Origin: Gnetum montanum
Lineage: Eukaryota; Streptophyta; Gnetopsida; Gnetales; Gnetaceae
Assembly: GCA_015680685.1 (NCBI GenBank)
Contig: MNCI01023831.1
Coordinates: 67,532-131,531 of the forward strand
Direction: 5' to 3'
DNA: 64,000 nt
This document shows, piece by piece, positions 22,040-32,879 of the stretch (position 1 is its first letter; each line of letters opens with the position of its first letter). The position numbers and the translations under genes are program-made. The notes beneath the pieces were generated by a model. It saw only the letters and a program-made list of their open reading frames with translations. It was not told the origin of the DNA and searched no databases.

Positions 22040-25000
22040 ATGGAAATCCATCGTAATCTCTCTTCACCTTTAGCTTTACCAGGTCCACATGGCAAGCTCA
22101 CAAGATAGCTGAACCGAGATCTAATAGACTGGGAATCACCTACAGTTAGCACCATAGCATCCTTAGAAACATCCCTAGACTAGCTTGAGCATCTAGTCCG
22201 AACCCTAGATTTAGAGGCTAGGGATGTAGCTCAGGACCCTCTCATCAAGACGCTTATGACCACGTCCATGGGGGAAGTAAAAATGTTAAAACTTAGTTCT
22301 TTCTTAGATTCGCAGATGCACAAAGATGTAGCTAAGATTCTACAAGATAATATTGAAGTCTTTGCATGGTCATATAGTGATATGCCTGGTTTAGATTCAA
22401 GGCAGATACAACACAACATCGTCTTAGAACCATGCATGAAAACAGTTAAGTAGAAGGCTTATAAGGTTAAACTAGAGATCACACTCGCCTTACAGGATAA
22501 GATCACCAAGCTATACCAAGCTGGTTTCATCTAGGTAGTTGATTACTTGGAATGGATGTCCAACATCGTCATACTTTCTAAGAAAACGAGAGGAATACGA
22601 ATCTGTATAGACTTTCGAGATCTGAACAAGATGATGATCAAAGAAGATTTCCCACTTCCAGGCATCGATCAACTCATTGACACTACAGCTAGTCATGCTC
22701 TGTTATCCTTCATGGATGGTTTCTCTAGCTACAACCAAATTTGCATTAACCCATAACATCAGTTAACAACAACCTTCATGACCCCATGGGGTACCTTTTG
22801 TTACACTATGATGCCTTTCAAGCTTAAGAATGCTAGAGTGACCTACCAGCAAGCCATGACTTACATCTTTAGTGACTATATCTTAGAAATGCTAAATGAC
22901 TATGTGGATGATATAGTGGTCAAATCCAAAGAAGCCACTGATCACCCACGTAATCTAGGTGTAGTTCTCAAGTGTTGTCAAATGCACAACTGGTGCCTCA
23001 ATCCTAAAAAGTATGTCTTTGGGGTGAGAACCAAGCACATGTTAGGGTTTGTAGTATCAGAGGCTAAAATGTGGACCCTAACAAAGTTAAGGCCATCATC
23101 AACCTGGCACATCCTACAAACCTTAAAGAGTTGTGTGGGTTACAAGGTAGGGTACAGTTCATCCGAAGGTTTATTGCAAAGTTAACTGACAAGTTTCAAG
23201 CCATGCAACATCTTCTAAAGATAAGGGTTAACTTCGAATGGATAACTCAGTGCCAACAAGCATTCAATGATCTGAAGAAAGAGCTTCTACACCTCCCAAT
23301 TGTTTACTCATCACAGAGGGATAAGCCTTTCTTCATCTACTTTGCCACCTCTGACACATCTATTGTAGCACTGTTATGTCATAAATGAGATGATGGATTT
23401 GAGATACTAGCGTACTATCTAAGTCATGCATTAATAACATATGAGGCAAAGTAAAATGAGGTGGAGAGAAATTGCCTTGCCTTAGTATTTTCATTAAAAA
23501 AGTAGAGGCATTACCTGTTTCACAACAAAATTAACATTATTTGCAAAAGCAACATACTCCAGGCTATCACAAACAACTTATGAAAGTAGCAGGATAGCTG
23601 GATGGAAGTAATAACTGTGGAATTTGATTTGCATTATGTGAGTCAGTCATCAAGGAAAGGCCAAGCCATAGTGACATAACTTACAGCCTCACCCATCAAT
23701 GACTAGGTGACCATAGATCCCAAATTTCCATATGAGCATGTTAATGCTATCAACGCCATCCCATTGCACCTTGAAGCTAATTTACACTTCGACAGTGCCT
23801 CAACTACGGGAGAAGGTAGTGCAGCTACCATCATTACGTTTCCCTCTATGGAAATGCATCCTTTTTCTTATCATTTCGCATTCCCTTGCACAAACAACAT
23901 GGCAGAGTATGAGGGGTTACTCAAAGGCCTCTCAACTGTGCAAACACTATGCATACAACACCTTGAGATTCACAGAGATTTACAACTAGTTGTGAATCAA
24001 ATCACTGAGGTTTATGCTTGCAAAGCCACACACCTACAACCCTACTGTGACCCAACAAAAAGCCTACTTAGACAATTTGCAACTATGGATGTGCAACACA
24101 TGCCATGCAACGAGAACACCATAGCAAACACCTTAACCACCCTAGCACTAAATATTTCATCACACTTATTTGCAAGTTTGCCAACCTCAATTACCAAGTG
24201 CATTAAGCCTATCACTCAGGCGGTACACATAGCCTCTATCAATGTTGTAGATACCCAAGAGTGGTACGCCAACATTAAAGCCTACCTACAACACAACGGA
24301 CGCCCAAGTGGATTGACATCTACCTAGAGAGATGTGATCTATAAGCATGCTTGGCAATATGTGATCATGGGAAACAATGCCATGTGCAAACGATCCTATG
24401 ACAGGATATTGCTGGCATGCATAAATGATGAGCAAGTGTAGAAGGTTGTCAATGAAATACATGAAGGACTATGTGGTGAACACATAGCACCTAGGGCTAT
24501 GGTTGCAAAAATCAGGTGTCTAAGGTAGTATTGGCCTCACATGAAATGTGATTGTCTGGCAAAAGTCAATACATGTGATACATGCCAAAGATATGAAAAT
24601 CTCATACACGTTTCACCTACAGAGCTACACCCAATGTGGATCACATGGCCTTTCCAGTGATGGGGACTAAACCTCATAGGACCTATCATGCCTAAGTCTT
24701 ATGTAGGGCATAGCTTCATCATTACATCCATTGAGTATTTTACCAAGTGGGTGGAACCTATTCCCCTAAGGAAAACTACATCTCAGTAGACTTACCACTT
24801 CATCTTGGATAACATCATGACAAGGTTTGGGCTTCCAATGACTATTATGATCAACAATGGGCCATAGTTCAGTAGTGCAGAAACCCGAGCCTTCTATAGT
24901 AATCTTGGCATTAGGTAGTCATTCTCCTCGCCATACTATCCATCGGCGAATGGACAAGTAGAGGCTATAAATAAGTCCATCATTAACTTGCTGAAGAGAA

Positions 25001-25503
25001 TGCTCAACAATAGCAAGAGGTGGTGGCATGAGAAAATCTTCTATGTGCTATGGGCTTATAGAATGACATGTAGGACTACGATAGGTAAGACACCTTATAG
25101 TCTTGTTTATGGATCTGAAGCAGTGTTACCTCTTGAGTTGCAGGTACCATCACTCCAAATGATCCTATCCAATGTCGTAAGAGAAGCCTAGAACAATGAG
25201 TCATAGATCATCGATCTCAACTCAATAGAGGAGGAGCATGTGCAAACACTAGGTCGAATAAAGCACTATAAGAACAAGAAGCAACAAAAACACCATGCAA
25301 ATCCTCATCAATGGCCAATTTAGAAAGGAGACCTCATTCTCAAGGTTGTTTGTGAGCATATGAACAAATTCTCAGCCAATTGGGAAGGTCCATACATGGT
25401 CATAAAATCCTTTGGAAACGGGACCTTCAATCTGGAAAAAATGGATGGCAATGAGTTTGCAAACCCAGTGAATCACTCATACCTCAAGTCGTACTACATC
25501 TAG
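22040..25503 (+). pseudogene. pol of element E: RT, RNase H, archaeal-type RNase H, integrase
   Basis: ATG at 22040, in frame with the RT blocks. RT (about 22330-23060) shows RICIDFRDLN, SFMDGFSSYNQ, MPFKLKNA and an intact YVDD box (about 22900). A one-base frame change near 23066 leads to the thumb region, then a standard RNase H (23300-23690) and a second RNase H of archaeal type (23707-24327; TNNMAEYE motif). Integrase follows (24330-25190): HHCC-like zinc finger, then catalytic core with WGLN and INNG where Asp is expected and an intact GQVE. Stops are mainly TAG at Gln. The double RNase H is a hallmark of Tat elements. Stop at 25501-25503. Confidence 0.88.
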
Positions 25504-25509
25504 ATGCAT

Positions 25510-25830
25510 GGAGCAGATAAGCAAATGTCCGCTACGATGTAAAACTGACAAAGGTAAGCAAATGTCCGCTACGATGTTAAACTGGCACAGCTTCACCAAC
25601 GTCTACTATGATGTTAAATTGGTGAAGCTCATCCACTATGACGTAAAATTGGCACAGATAGTCCACTATGACTATAAACTGGTACAGACAGTCTGGTACG
25701 ATGTTAAACTGGCACAGATGGTTTGCTAGGACCTTAAACTAGTTTATCCACTATCCGCTACGACAAAAAACTATCATAATGATCTATTAGGACCTTAAAC
25801 CAGCATACCATGTTCTACCAGGACCTTAAA
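25510..25830 (+). repeat. Minisatellite 3 of element E
   Basis: About eight diverged units of 36-45 bp with core CYGCTACGATGTTAAACTGG and later ARGACCTTAAACTRG. It begins directly after the pol stop. Its core relates it to arrays 1 and 2. Confidence 0.8.
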
Positions 25831-27184
25831 CTGGGTTTGCAGCATGTCCTTAGTATGCATCTACACCAGTACACATTGAGTGAGCATGCACAGTGCCAAC
25901 ATGGGGTGGAACGTTGCAGTTCCATAATGTAGTTCACGACGCGATGAAAACAAGATCTAGAACATATGCAATGCTGCTACTCTTGGCATCTTGCTGATCG
26001 TCTAGAGATTTCATATGACATCTGATTGACCCTCTAGACCTATTGTCACCATGGTCCATTTCCTTGATAGTAGTTCCTTGGTCGGTGCCTACTGTTGGAG
26101 TTCTAATAGTATTGTGGCCCAACCACAATATTGTTACCCTCTAGCTCCCTACCAACACCTGAGCTTAAACGATGCTTAGCTATGAGGTAGCTGATCCCAC
26201 AACTAATCTGTGAATGCATGCCTTTGGTAGGGATTCCTGAGCATCTACATTCATAGCAACTCTTAGCATCCTCAATGCCAACCTCTCCACGCCAATGCTA
26301 CCAAAGCCATTGCTAGCCTTCCTACTTTGAACCTTGCACACTAGCAAAGATGTCCAAAGCTTCAACAACATCTATGGAAAGCAAGGACCTTACCTTCATT
26401 TTGCATCATGGTTGTTTCTTCTAGTTTTCTTTCTATTGTGTTTGCAAGATTCGTACCAAAGAGCTGCCGCTTAGAGGTGTGCTTCGCCATAGAAGTAGGA
26501 CCCTACATCATTCTAAGGCATTTATCTTGACTAGCTTAGCTACTTTGAAGTGCACATCCTTATCTCACCCCTCATACTCACAATCCACTTTCTCCTCTCT
26601 TTCACATGATTTTCCCAATGTCTATCAATCCCTCCCATATGCTCAACCACAAAGTCCATGATGTGTGTAACATAGCTCATCATATGGAAAACATTTGTAG
26701 GTAGGTTAAAGCCCCATGTGGATGTAACACAACTCATCCCAGAAAAGAAACACCTATCTGCAATCATTATGTTTTTCACAAATGTAAAAGGAAAAATAGC
26801 AAAGGCAAAAGCATAAGATAGAAAAAGTGCACATGCAAAAAAGAAAGTGTGCCTAAAACAAATGGCACATAACCTGTTTCGCACACCCTCTCTCCCTAAC
26901 CATTCTAATGAGAGGTCCAAGGTCAGAAAAAGAAAAGGTGACCATGCAAACAAATTCCTCACAAGCACTCCGATGAGGGACCCCACCAAGCTTCATCTTT
27001 ATACTTTTCCTGAACCTCCTTCCTTCCTGCTTAGCCCTTCCCTTTTCCCACGTAACAAATGTAGCACTCTCAAAGCACAACTAAGCGACATCTTGGTGAT
27101 CACCAAAGAGCAATGTTGGCATTTTATTTTCTATGGTATTTCATATTCTTTGTCAATGTCTCTCAGGTCCATCCTCTAGATGTC
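25831..27184 (+). other. 3' noncoding region of element E
   Basis: About 1.35 kb between minisatellite 3 and the purine tract. I found no coherent protein on either strand and no repeats beyond single-copy sequence. Confidence 0.5.
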
Positions 27185-27187
27185 GAC

Positions 27188-27195
27188 AAAGAGGG
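27188..27195 (+). other. Polypurine tract of element E
   Basis: AAAGAGGG lies 5 bp before the 3' LTR. It is the expected primer for plus-strand DNA synthesis. Confidence 0.65.
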
Positions 27196-27200
27196 TCCAA

Positions 27201-28920
27201 TGAAACACCCTAAATTCTCAAGGCATTCTTGTTTCACCAGGTCATTGCAATTCAGGCAGCATCACAACAATTCATTAGGAGATGGGTGCTCTAGTGTTCA
27301 GACTATCTAGTTCAGCAAGTTTTCCTCTCCTGGTGTTGATAGGCTTAATAGATCCTCTAGCCTACCCACCTGAGTAGTTCATCTAGCCGATAGCCTACTT
27401 AGAAATGATGCGTGTAATTGTCGATGGTGCTCAGGAAGTGCAAAATAGTTTAGCAATTTTTCTAGTCAAGAAGTTTGCTATGCTATACTATGTAGCGTAG
27501 AAAGCTTTAGAAGATGGTTGTAGAACAAAGTGCTACACTATGCTATGCTATGTAGCATAGCACAGCGTAGCAAAATCCAAAGATTCAATTTCCTCACCTG
27601 ACTCCAAGTCCTTCAGCAATGGGTCCTTCCACCAGAAAGTGGAAAATTTAGTAAAAAGTAGGCTTTGTTAGCTACTATGCTATGCTATGCTACATAGTGT
27701 AATGTAGCATAGTAACTCTACAAGAGTGACAAAAAGCATCTTAAAGTGCAGGATCAACAAGTTCGCAAGTTTTGCATTGCAAAAATGCAAAGGTTGCAGA
27801 TTGTCGACATTTCCACGATTAGGGCCAGCTGTTATGCTACGTAGCGTAGCATAGTGTAGTAAATATGCAAAATTAGCCAGAGCACTTCAAAGGCTTCCAA
27901 CACATGCAACAGGCCTCGATGCAAGTTTCTACGTCAAACTGGTGCCTATTCTATGCTACGCTACATAGCGTAGCATAGTGTAGCAAGATGCTACGCTATG
28001 CCAACATCCTATGCTCTAAAGCATAGCATGGCATAGCAAGCTGCTACACTATGCCCACATTTTGTGCTACAAAGAATAGCATAGCATAGCGGGTAGCTAT
28101 GCTACATCAATGCATTTCACCTATTTGCATCATTGGCACACATCTCCAAGTTCTAACACCGTAATTACAGCATGGTAGGCTCATCAATCAGCTTTGTAGT
28201 TCCATGCAACATGGACACATCAACATGAGTCCAGGACACATGGCATTCAAACCACATCTTTTGGGTGCTCCTGGCCCTATAAATACCCTAACAAGCAACA
28301 CTCAAAGGGTTGGCTAGCAAGAAGGTCAGGTGACTAAACAAACCGACTAGCCAGTTAGCAAAAATTCGAGCAACCAAGTTAGAACTTTTGCAAGTTCACA
28401 AACTGGCAATTTTAAGCATTGTAAACATTCTTTCCATTTGGCATTCTATTTTCACTTTCCCATTACCTTTGTAGCATTTCCCATTGTCAACCCCTAAGTC
28501 CGCATTCAAGAACATGGTTGGCTTGCTTTGAATGTTTTGCTTACTTTTGGGATCTCTATGCTTCCCAATGTAGCACAACCAATTGTATCCACTTTGACAG
28601 AGTAAAGCCATAGCTTTGAAGTGGTGCATTATCTTAACTACATTTTACTTTGATTTTTTTCTTGTCATTGCATTTTACATCATTTTCCACTTTCCCACAT
28701 TTAAAGATTATTATTTTTATGCTATAAGTCTTGCTTTCAAATCATACATTTGCAAAAGGTTATAGTAACATCGACTAAGTCCCTATCTAATTGACCATAC
28801 CATTGAGGGCACCTCACTTCCATTTTATCTAGCACAGCTCTCATACGAATTCGAGATTAAAACTATCATGATTGATGACCCCTTGGTGTTTTCCATCCAT
28901 CGACATTTTCGGTCGCTACA
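27201..28920 (+). repeat. 3' LTR of element E
   Basis: 1720 bp, same ends as the 5' LTR (TGAAACACCC...GGTCGCTACA). It carries the same palindrome-rich U3: positions 27951-27978 form a perfect palindrome with 13-bp arms (CTATGCTACGCTA) around CA. TATA box at 28278-28285. The many substitutions between the two LTRs, mostly transitions, show that the insertion is old. Confidence 0.9.
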
Positions 28921-30790
28921 GAAAATGCATTCCAAAGCCTCAAGTAGAAGCTTGTAGAGACTCCAATTCTATGAGCACCTAACTAGTTTAGACTAGTTCA
29001 TATCATGACGGATGCATCTAACTATGACTTGGGAGCTATGCTTATGTATTTGGATGATAAGTAACATCCATATTACATCCACTACGCAAGTTGAAGCATT
29101 GCAAGTGCACAACTAAACTACATCACTACAGAAGAAGAATTGATGGTAGTGGTGTTTGCTCTAAAGAAGTTCAAGTACTATGTGCTTAGATATAAAGTGT
29201 TTGTGCACATGGATCATAGCACCATTCACTTCATCATGAATAAGCCAACAGTGAGCCCCCATGTTATATGGTGGTTAGTGATCTTACAAGAATTTGATCT
29301 CATAATGGTAGATCAAAAGGAAACTAAGAATGTGATCATTGATCATTTGTCTTGGTTGCAATGAGATAACAAAGAGGAGGAAAACCTACTATCTAATCTA
29401 TTTCTTGATGAACTCCTCTTTGTTTGAGTAATAGATGAACAAATTCCCATAAAACCAAAATGGTATGATGGCATCCTCACTTATCTTCTCACTCAAGAGA
29501 TGCCACAAGATTTGGACTAAAGGAAGAAATAACAATTTCTTCATTGGGTAAGCACTTTATGAAAATCAATGGACACCTTTATAAGGTATGCACTGATGGC
29601 CTGGTTCATTGGTGTGTACCTAATGTAGATTAATTTTACATTCTCTAGGACACTCATGAGGGTCCTAGTGGGACCCACTATGTTGGGAGATGCATGACCA
29701 TAAAACTCCTAATGGTAGGATTCGTTTGACCCATAATATTCAAGGATACCCATCAATTTGTTCAATCTTGTGAGTATTCTTAATGAGTTGATGGAATAAC
29801 TTCATGAATGGAGGATCCCCAAAACTAAGTTCAACCACTGGAACCCTTTGACATATGTGGCATAGATTTCATAGGTCCCATCACACCCATGTCCAACTAG
29901 AAGGCATATATAATCATCATTGTTGATTACTATACCAAATGGGTAGAAGTAGTAGCCATCACCAACTATACATCATCCACTAGTACTCAGTTTTTATGAC
30001 AAAATGTTGTGAACAAGTTTGGAGTACCACATGTACTAATTTCTAAGAACAAAACTGATTTTATAGGTGCTACTTTTTGAAAACTCATGCAACACTAGGG
30101 GGTTGAACATAAACTAAAAGCACCCTATCACCACCAAGCAAATAGTCAAGTAGAGGTTACTAACAAGGAGATCACAAAGATTCTAATAATAACTATTAAA
30201 AAATATAGGAGAGACTAGAGCACAAAACTCAATGATGCCCTTTGGGCCTACTAGTTAACTTGAAAACTTCCTATTGGCTACTCTTCCTATGAGCCAGTGT
30301 ACAGAAAACTTCTAACACTTCTAATTCAATCCAAGCTCTGTACACTCTTAACAGCCTATGACCTAGACATTGACCTAATTCTAGCACAAAAAGAAAAATT
30401 AATTGATTAGTGGGCTTGTCCTTGAATGAAGTACACAAGGCATTCAACAAACATAGTCATGACCTTAAGATATAGAAAGAGAAATTTCGACCTGGAGATA
30501 AGGTTTTCAATTGGAACCCCACACATGTTCCTCAAAAAAACCAAATTCCAAACATTATGGGAAGGGCCTTATATAATTGATAAAATGTTTTCTTCTAGGT
30601 CCATGATCATATACTAACCTAAAAGCCCAAACAAAAATTAGTTGGTCAACATCTAACAGATAAAGCCTTTCCATGAGTACAGGCAAGCTAGTGCAACAAA
30701 TACCTCAATGGATGAACTGTGCTTAATTTTTTAGATCTCATTCTTCCAACTCAGTTATGGGGGAGATGGCCATCCATACCAACCACATAC
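28921..30790 (+). pseudogene. pol of element F, part 2: RNase H and integrase
   Basis: RNase H shows TDASNYDLGAM (about 29008), TEEELMVV (about 29130), M-D-H-S-T (about 29210) and IIDHLSWLQ (about 29345, end 29364). Integrase follows with GIDFIGPI (about 29865), TKWVEV (about 29935), S-K-N-K-T in place of the catalytic D-N-G (about 30045) and intact SQVEVTN (about 30150). The C-terminus ends in the FFQLSYGGDGH-type peptide (about 30740-30775) that also closes pol in G and the fused frame in A, B and H. Many stops and frame changes. Confidence 0.8.
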
Positions 30791-32220
30791 ATGGCTTCTC
30801 AATTTTTTTCTATTTTTTGTTTTACACATTTTTTTTTTGCAAATTTTTTATTTTACAGCTTTTTAATTTTTAAAACTTTTTCATATTTTATATCAATTTT
30901 TGTTTTATACTATCGGTAGTACATTTAAATTTTCTTGAGTATTTTACACTTTCTTATATATTTTACTTTATTTTAGTAATATTTTCTAATTTTTGTTAAT
31001 AAACATGCTTTGTGCCAATAGGACACAGTGGTGCTATGGCTATTGCTAATGGTGGTTTGTGCTTAATGTTTTGTTTGCTAATGTCTAGTTTCTATTTTTG
31101 AGTTTTTGTACTAATGGCTAAAACATGGTTTCTTTTTCATGAAACAAGTAGTCAGTCCATGACATCCACCCATCCACAAACTCTATTGTTTTCCTTTTTT
31201 TCGAAGTATCAGATCTCTTTCATTAAGTAAACTTTTAATAAATTTAGGACCTTCATAGTTCCTAGAATTGCAAAGGATTCAAAGGTTTGCACAAGGTGTG
31301 ACTTTAAGGGGACTCAATACTCTTTGTACTCTTCTACTTACTTGGGTGCATGAGTGTTTCTATAGACTTCATATTGTTTCATGTCGATTAATAATAGGAA
31401 GTTCAATAAGTCTTTGCATGGTGTGTTTCCCATCAAAAAAAGAAAAAAAATAAAAAAAACAATAACAAAAACAAAACAAAACAAAAACAAAAAAATATGA
31501 TAGGAATTCAAAGCACACCCCTTAGAAAAATAAATGGGCTATAAGCACTAGTTATGGAACTAAAAAGGCATGTTACCCATGTGTGAAGGTCCCCTTTAAG
31601 TAAGGCCCTCTCTTACTTTTTGCTTCTCTTTTCTTCTTCTTAAGGAAAGATCATTGTTTTGTAGGAGCACTCTTGTGTCTTAAGGAGGTGGATCAATCTT
31701 GCCATGGTGATGCAAAGTCACTGAAAGTGGTTGATTTTGATCTAGACTAAGAATGCATCTTCTTAGATCATTTAAACACAAATCCACAAGGGACTTTTTA
31801 TGACCTCAATTTGGAATTCCATCCCACATTCTCCATCATCTATCCATGTTATCCATAACTCACCTCACTGTTGGTGTCCATGTTCTTGTTCATGTATCTT
31901 TCTCTGACGTACTTGAATTCTTTGGTAGAATCTTCTAGGTTTTAGTCCTTAACTTCCATCAATCGTTAATCACCTATGGGGCCAATAAACTCCTTCAGTT
32001 GAGGTTATGCGAGGTCAAACAAGGCATGTACCTACTATGGGAAGGACCCACTTGCATATCTGTTGGTTGGGTTGTTAAGCACCTTATCCTTAAGCATTCT
32101 TGTAATCAAAACCTTTCATACATCCATCTTTTGCATCCGACCATGTGCTCCTTTCATGTTTTCTTTAATTCATACATTCTTAATCAAATTTTTAAATTTT
32201 TGAGCTTTTAAAGATCATCT
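30791..32220 (+). other. 3' noncoding region of element F
   Basis: Starts with a T-rich array (about 30800-30960; TTTTTGTTTTAC-like units, eroded). It then matches the 3' noncoding regions of A, B, G and H, including the hairpin at 31420-31517 whose loop is A-rich (31434-31500). No gene. Confidence 0.65.
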
Positions 32221-32805
32221 TCAATAATTTCATCATATTCTTGGCTTTCTTGGAACCCCATGGACCCAAAATGCAATTAAAAATTTCTTGTAGTTTTCAA
32301 AATATTTAAAATTGAAAATTTTATTTATAGACCTCATAAATGAAACCTCATTGATAGAACCCATGCATATACAAGGTTCTGTATATGTAGCCCCATCAAG
32401 GTAGCATAAAAATACTATAAATATGTGCAATATCCTTTAGAAAGTTTCACATTTTCTCATAAATGCCAAGGGAACTTTTCAAATTTTCAAAGCCTACAAC
32501 TTCCAAAGCCCATAACTTCCTAACCATTTATCCAAATCACTTTGTTCTTTGATCTTATCACTTCCAAAGGTAAGCTCTTAGTTGTGGGGGCCACAAATGT
32601 GCCAATTTTTTCTTATAAAAAATGTTTTGCCATTTTTCTAACTCCCACAAATGTTTAACTAAGAAATCAACATTTAAACACCAAATTTCAAAAGTTAAAC
32701 CCTTCTAATGAGCTCTGATGACACTTATAATAAAAATTAATTAATAAAACAAGAATAAAATAATCAATCTACCATGGTCTAATTGTAGCCAAGTGTAACT
32801 AAATN
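32221..32805. other. Unassigned stretch ending at a single N
   Basis: No protein was recognised. In the minus direction, GTGTCATCAGAGC at about 32715-32727 resembles the initiator-tRNA-Met primer site TGGTATCAGAGC (10 of 12), followed by sequence of the kind seen after a retrotransposon LTR. It may be the leader of another minus-strand element. Low confidence. The N at 32805 is an assembly join. Confidence 0.3.
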
Positions 32806-32879
32806 AGATTCCAGAACAAGCAGCAGCAATAGAACATTTCCACCAAGATGATGCACAAGCTCAACAAGTATACCTTGAG

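Larger units (their letters stand above)
10585..28920 (+). mobile_element. Element E: 18.3 kb Tat/Ogre-like LTR retrotransposon carrying an antisense gene
   Basis: It is bounded by two 1.7 kb LTRs (TG...CA ends) and a GAAAA target duplication, so both ends are certain. Order: 5' LTR, leader, gag-protease (12851-16576), minisatellite, antisense intron-containing gene (16995-21155, minus), minisatellite, RT-RNase H-aRNase H-integrase (22040-25503), minisatellite, noncoding, purine tract, 3' LTR. The RT type (MPFKLKNA, YVDD) and the second, archaeal-type RNase H domain place it in the Tat lineage. Splitting gag-PR from RT recalls Ogre elements, where an intron lies there. I could not recognise a confident primer-binding site after the 5' LTR. 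Confidence 0.9.
28921..32220 (+). mobile_element. Element F, right part
   Basis: Resumes exactly at the duplicated GAAAA. It holds the end of RT/RNase H, integrase, the pol C-terminus and the family's long 3' noncoding region. No 3' LTR follows: similarity to the family fades at about 32220, before a single N at 32805. The end is therefore approximate. Confidence 0.75.

Noticed and set aside
26540-26989. 149-codon minus-strand open frame in the 3' noncoding region of E
   Set aside because: Hydrophobic low-complexity translation, no block pattern, no supporting splice sites or TATA; likely chance.
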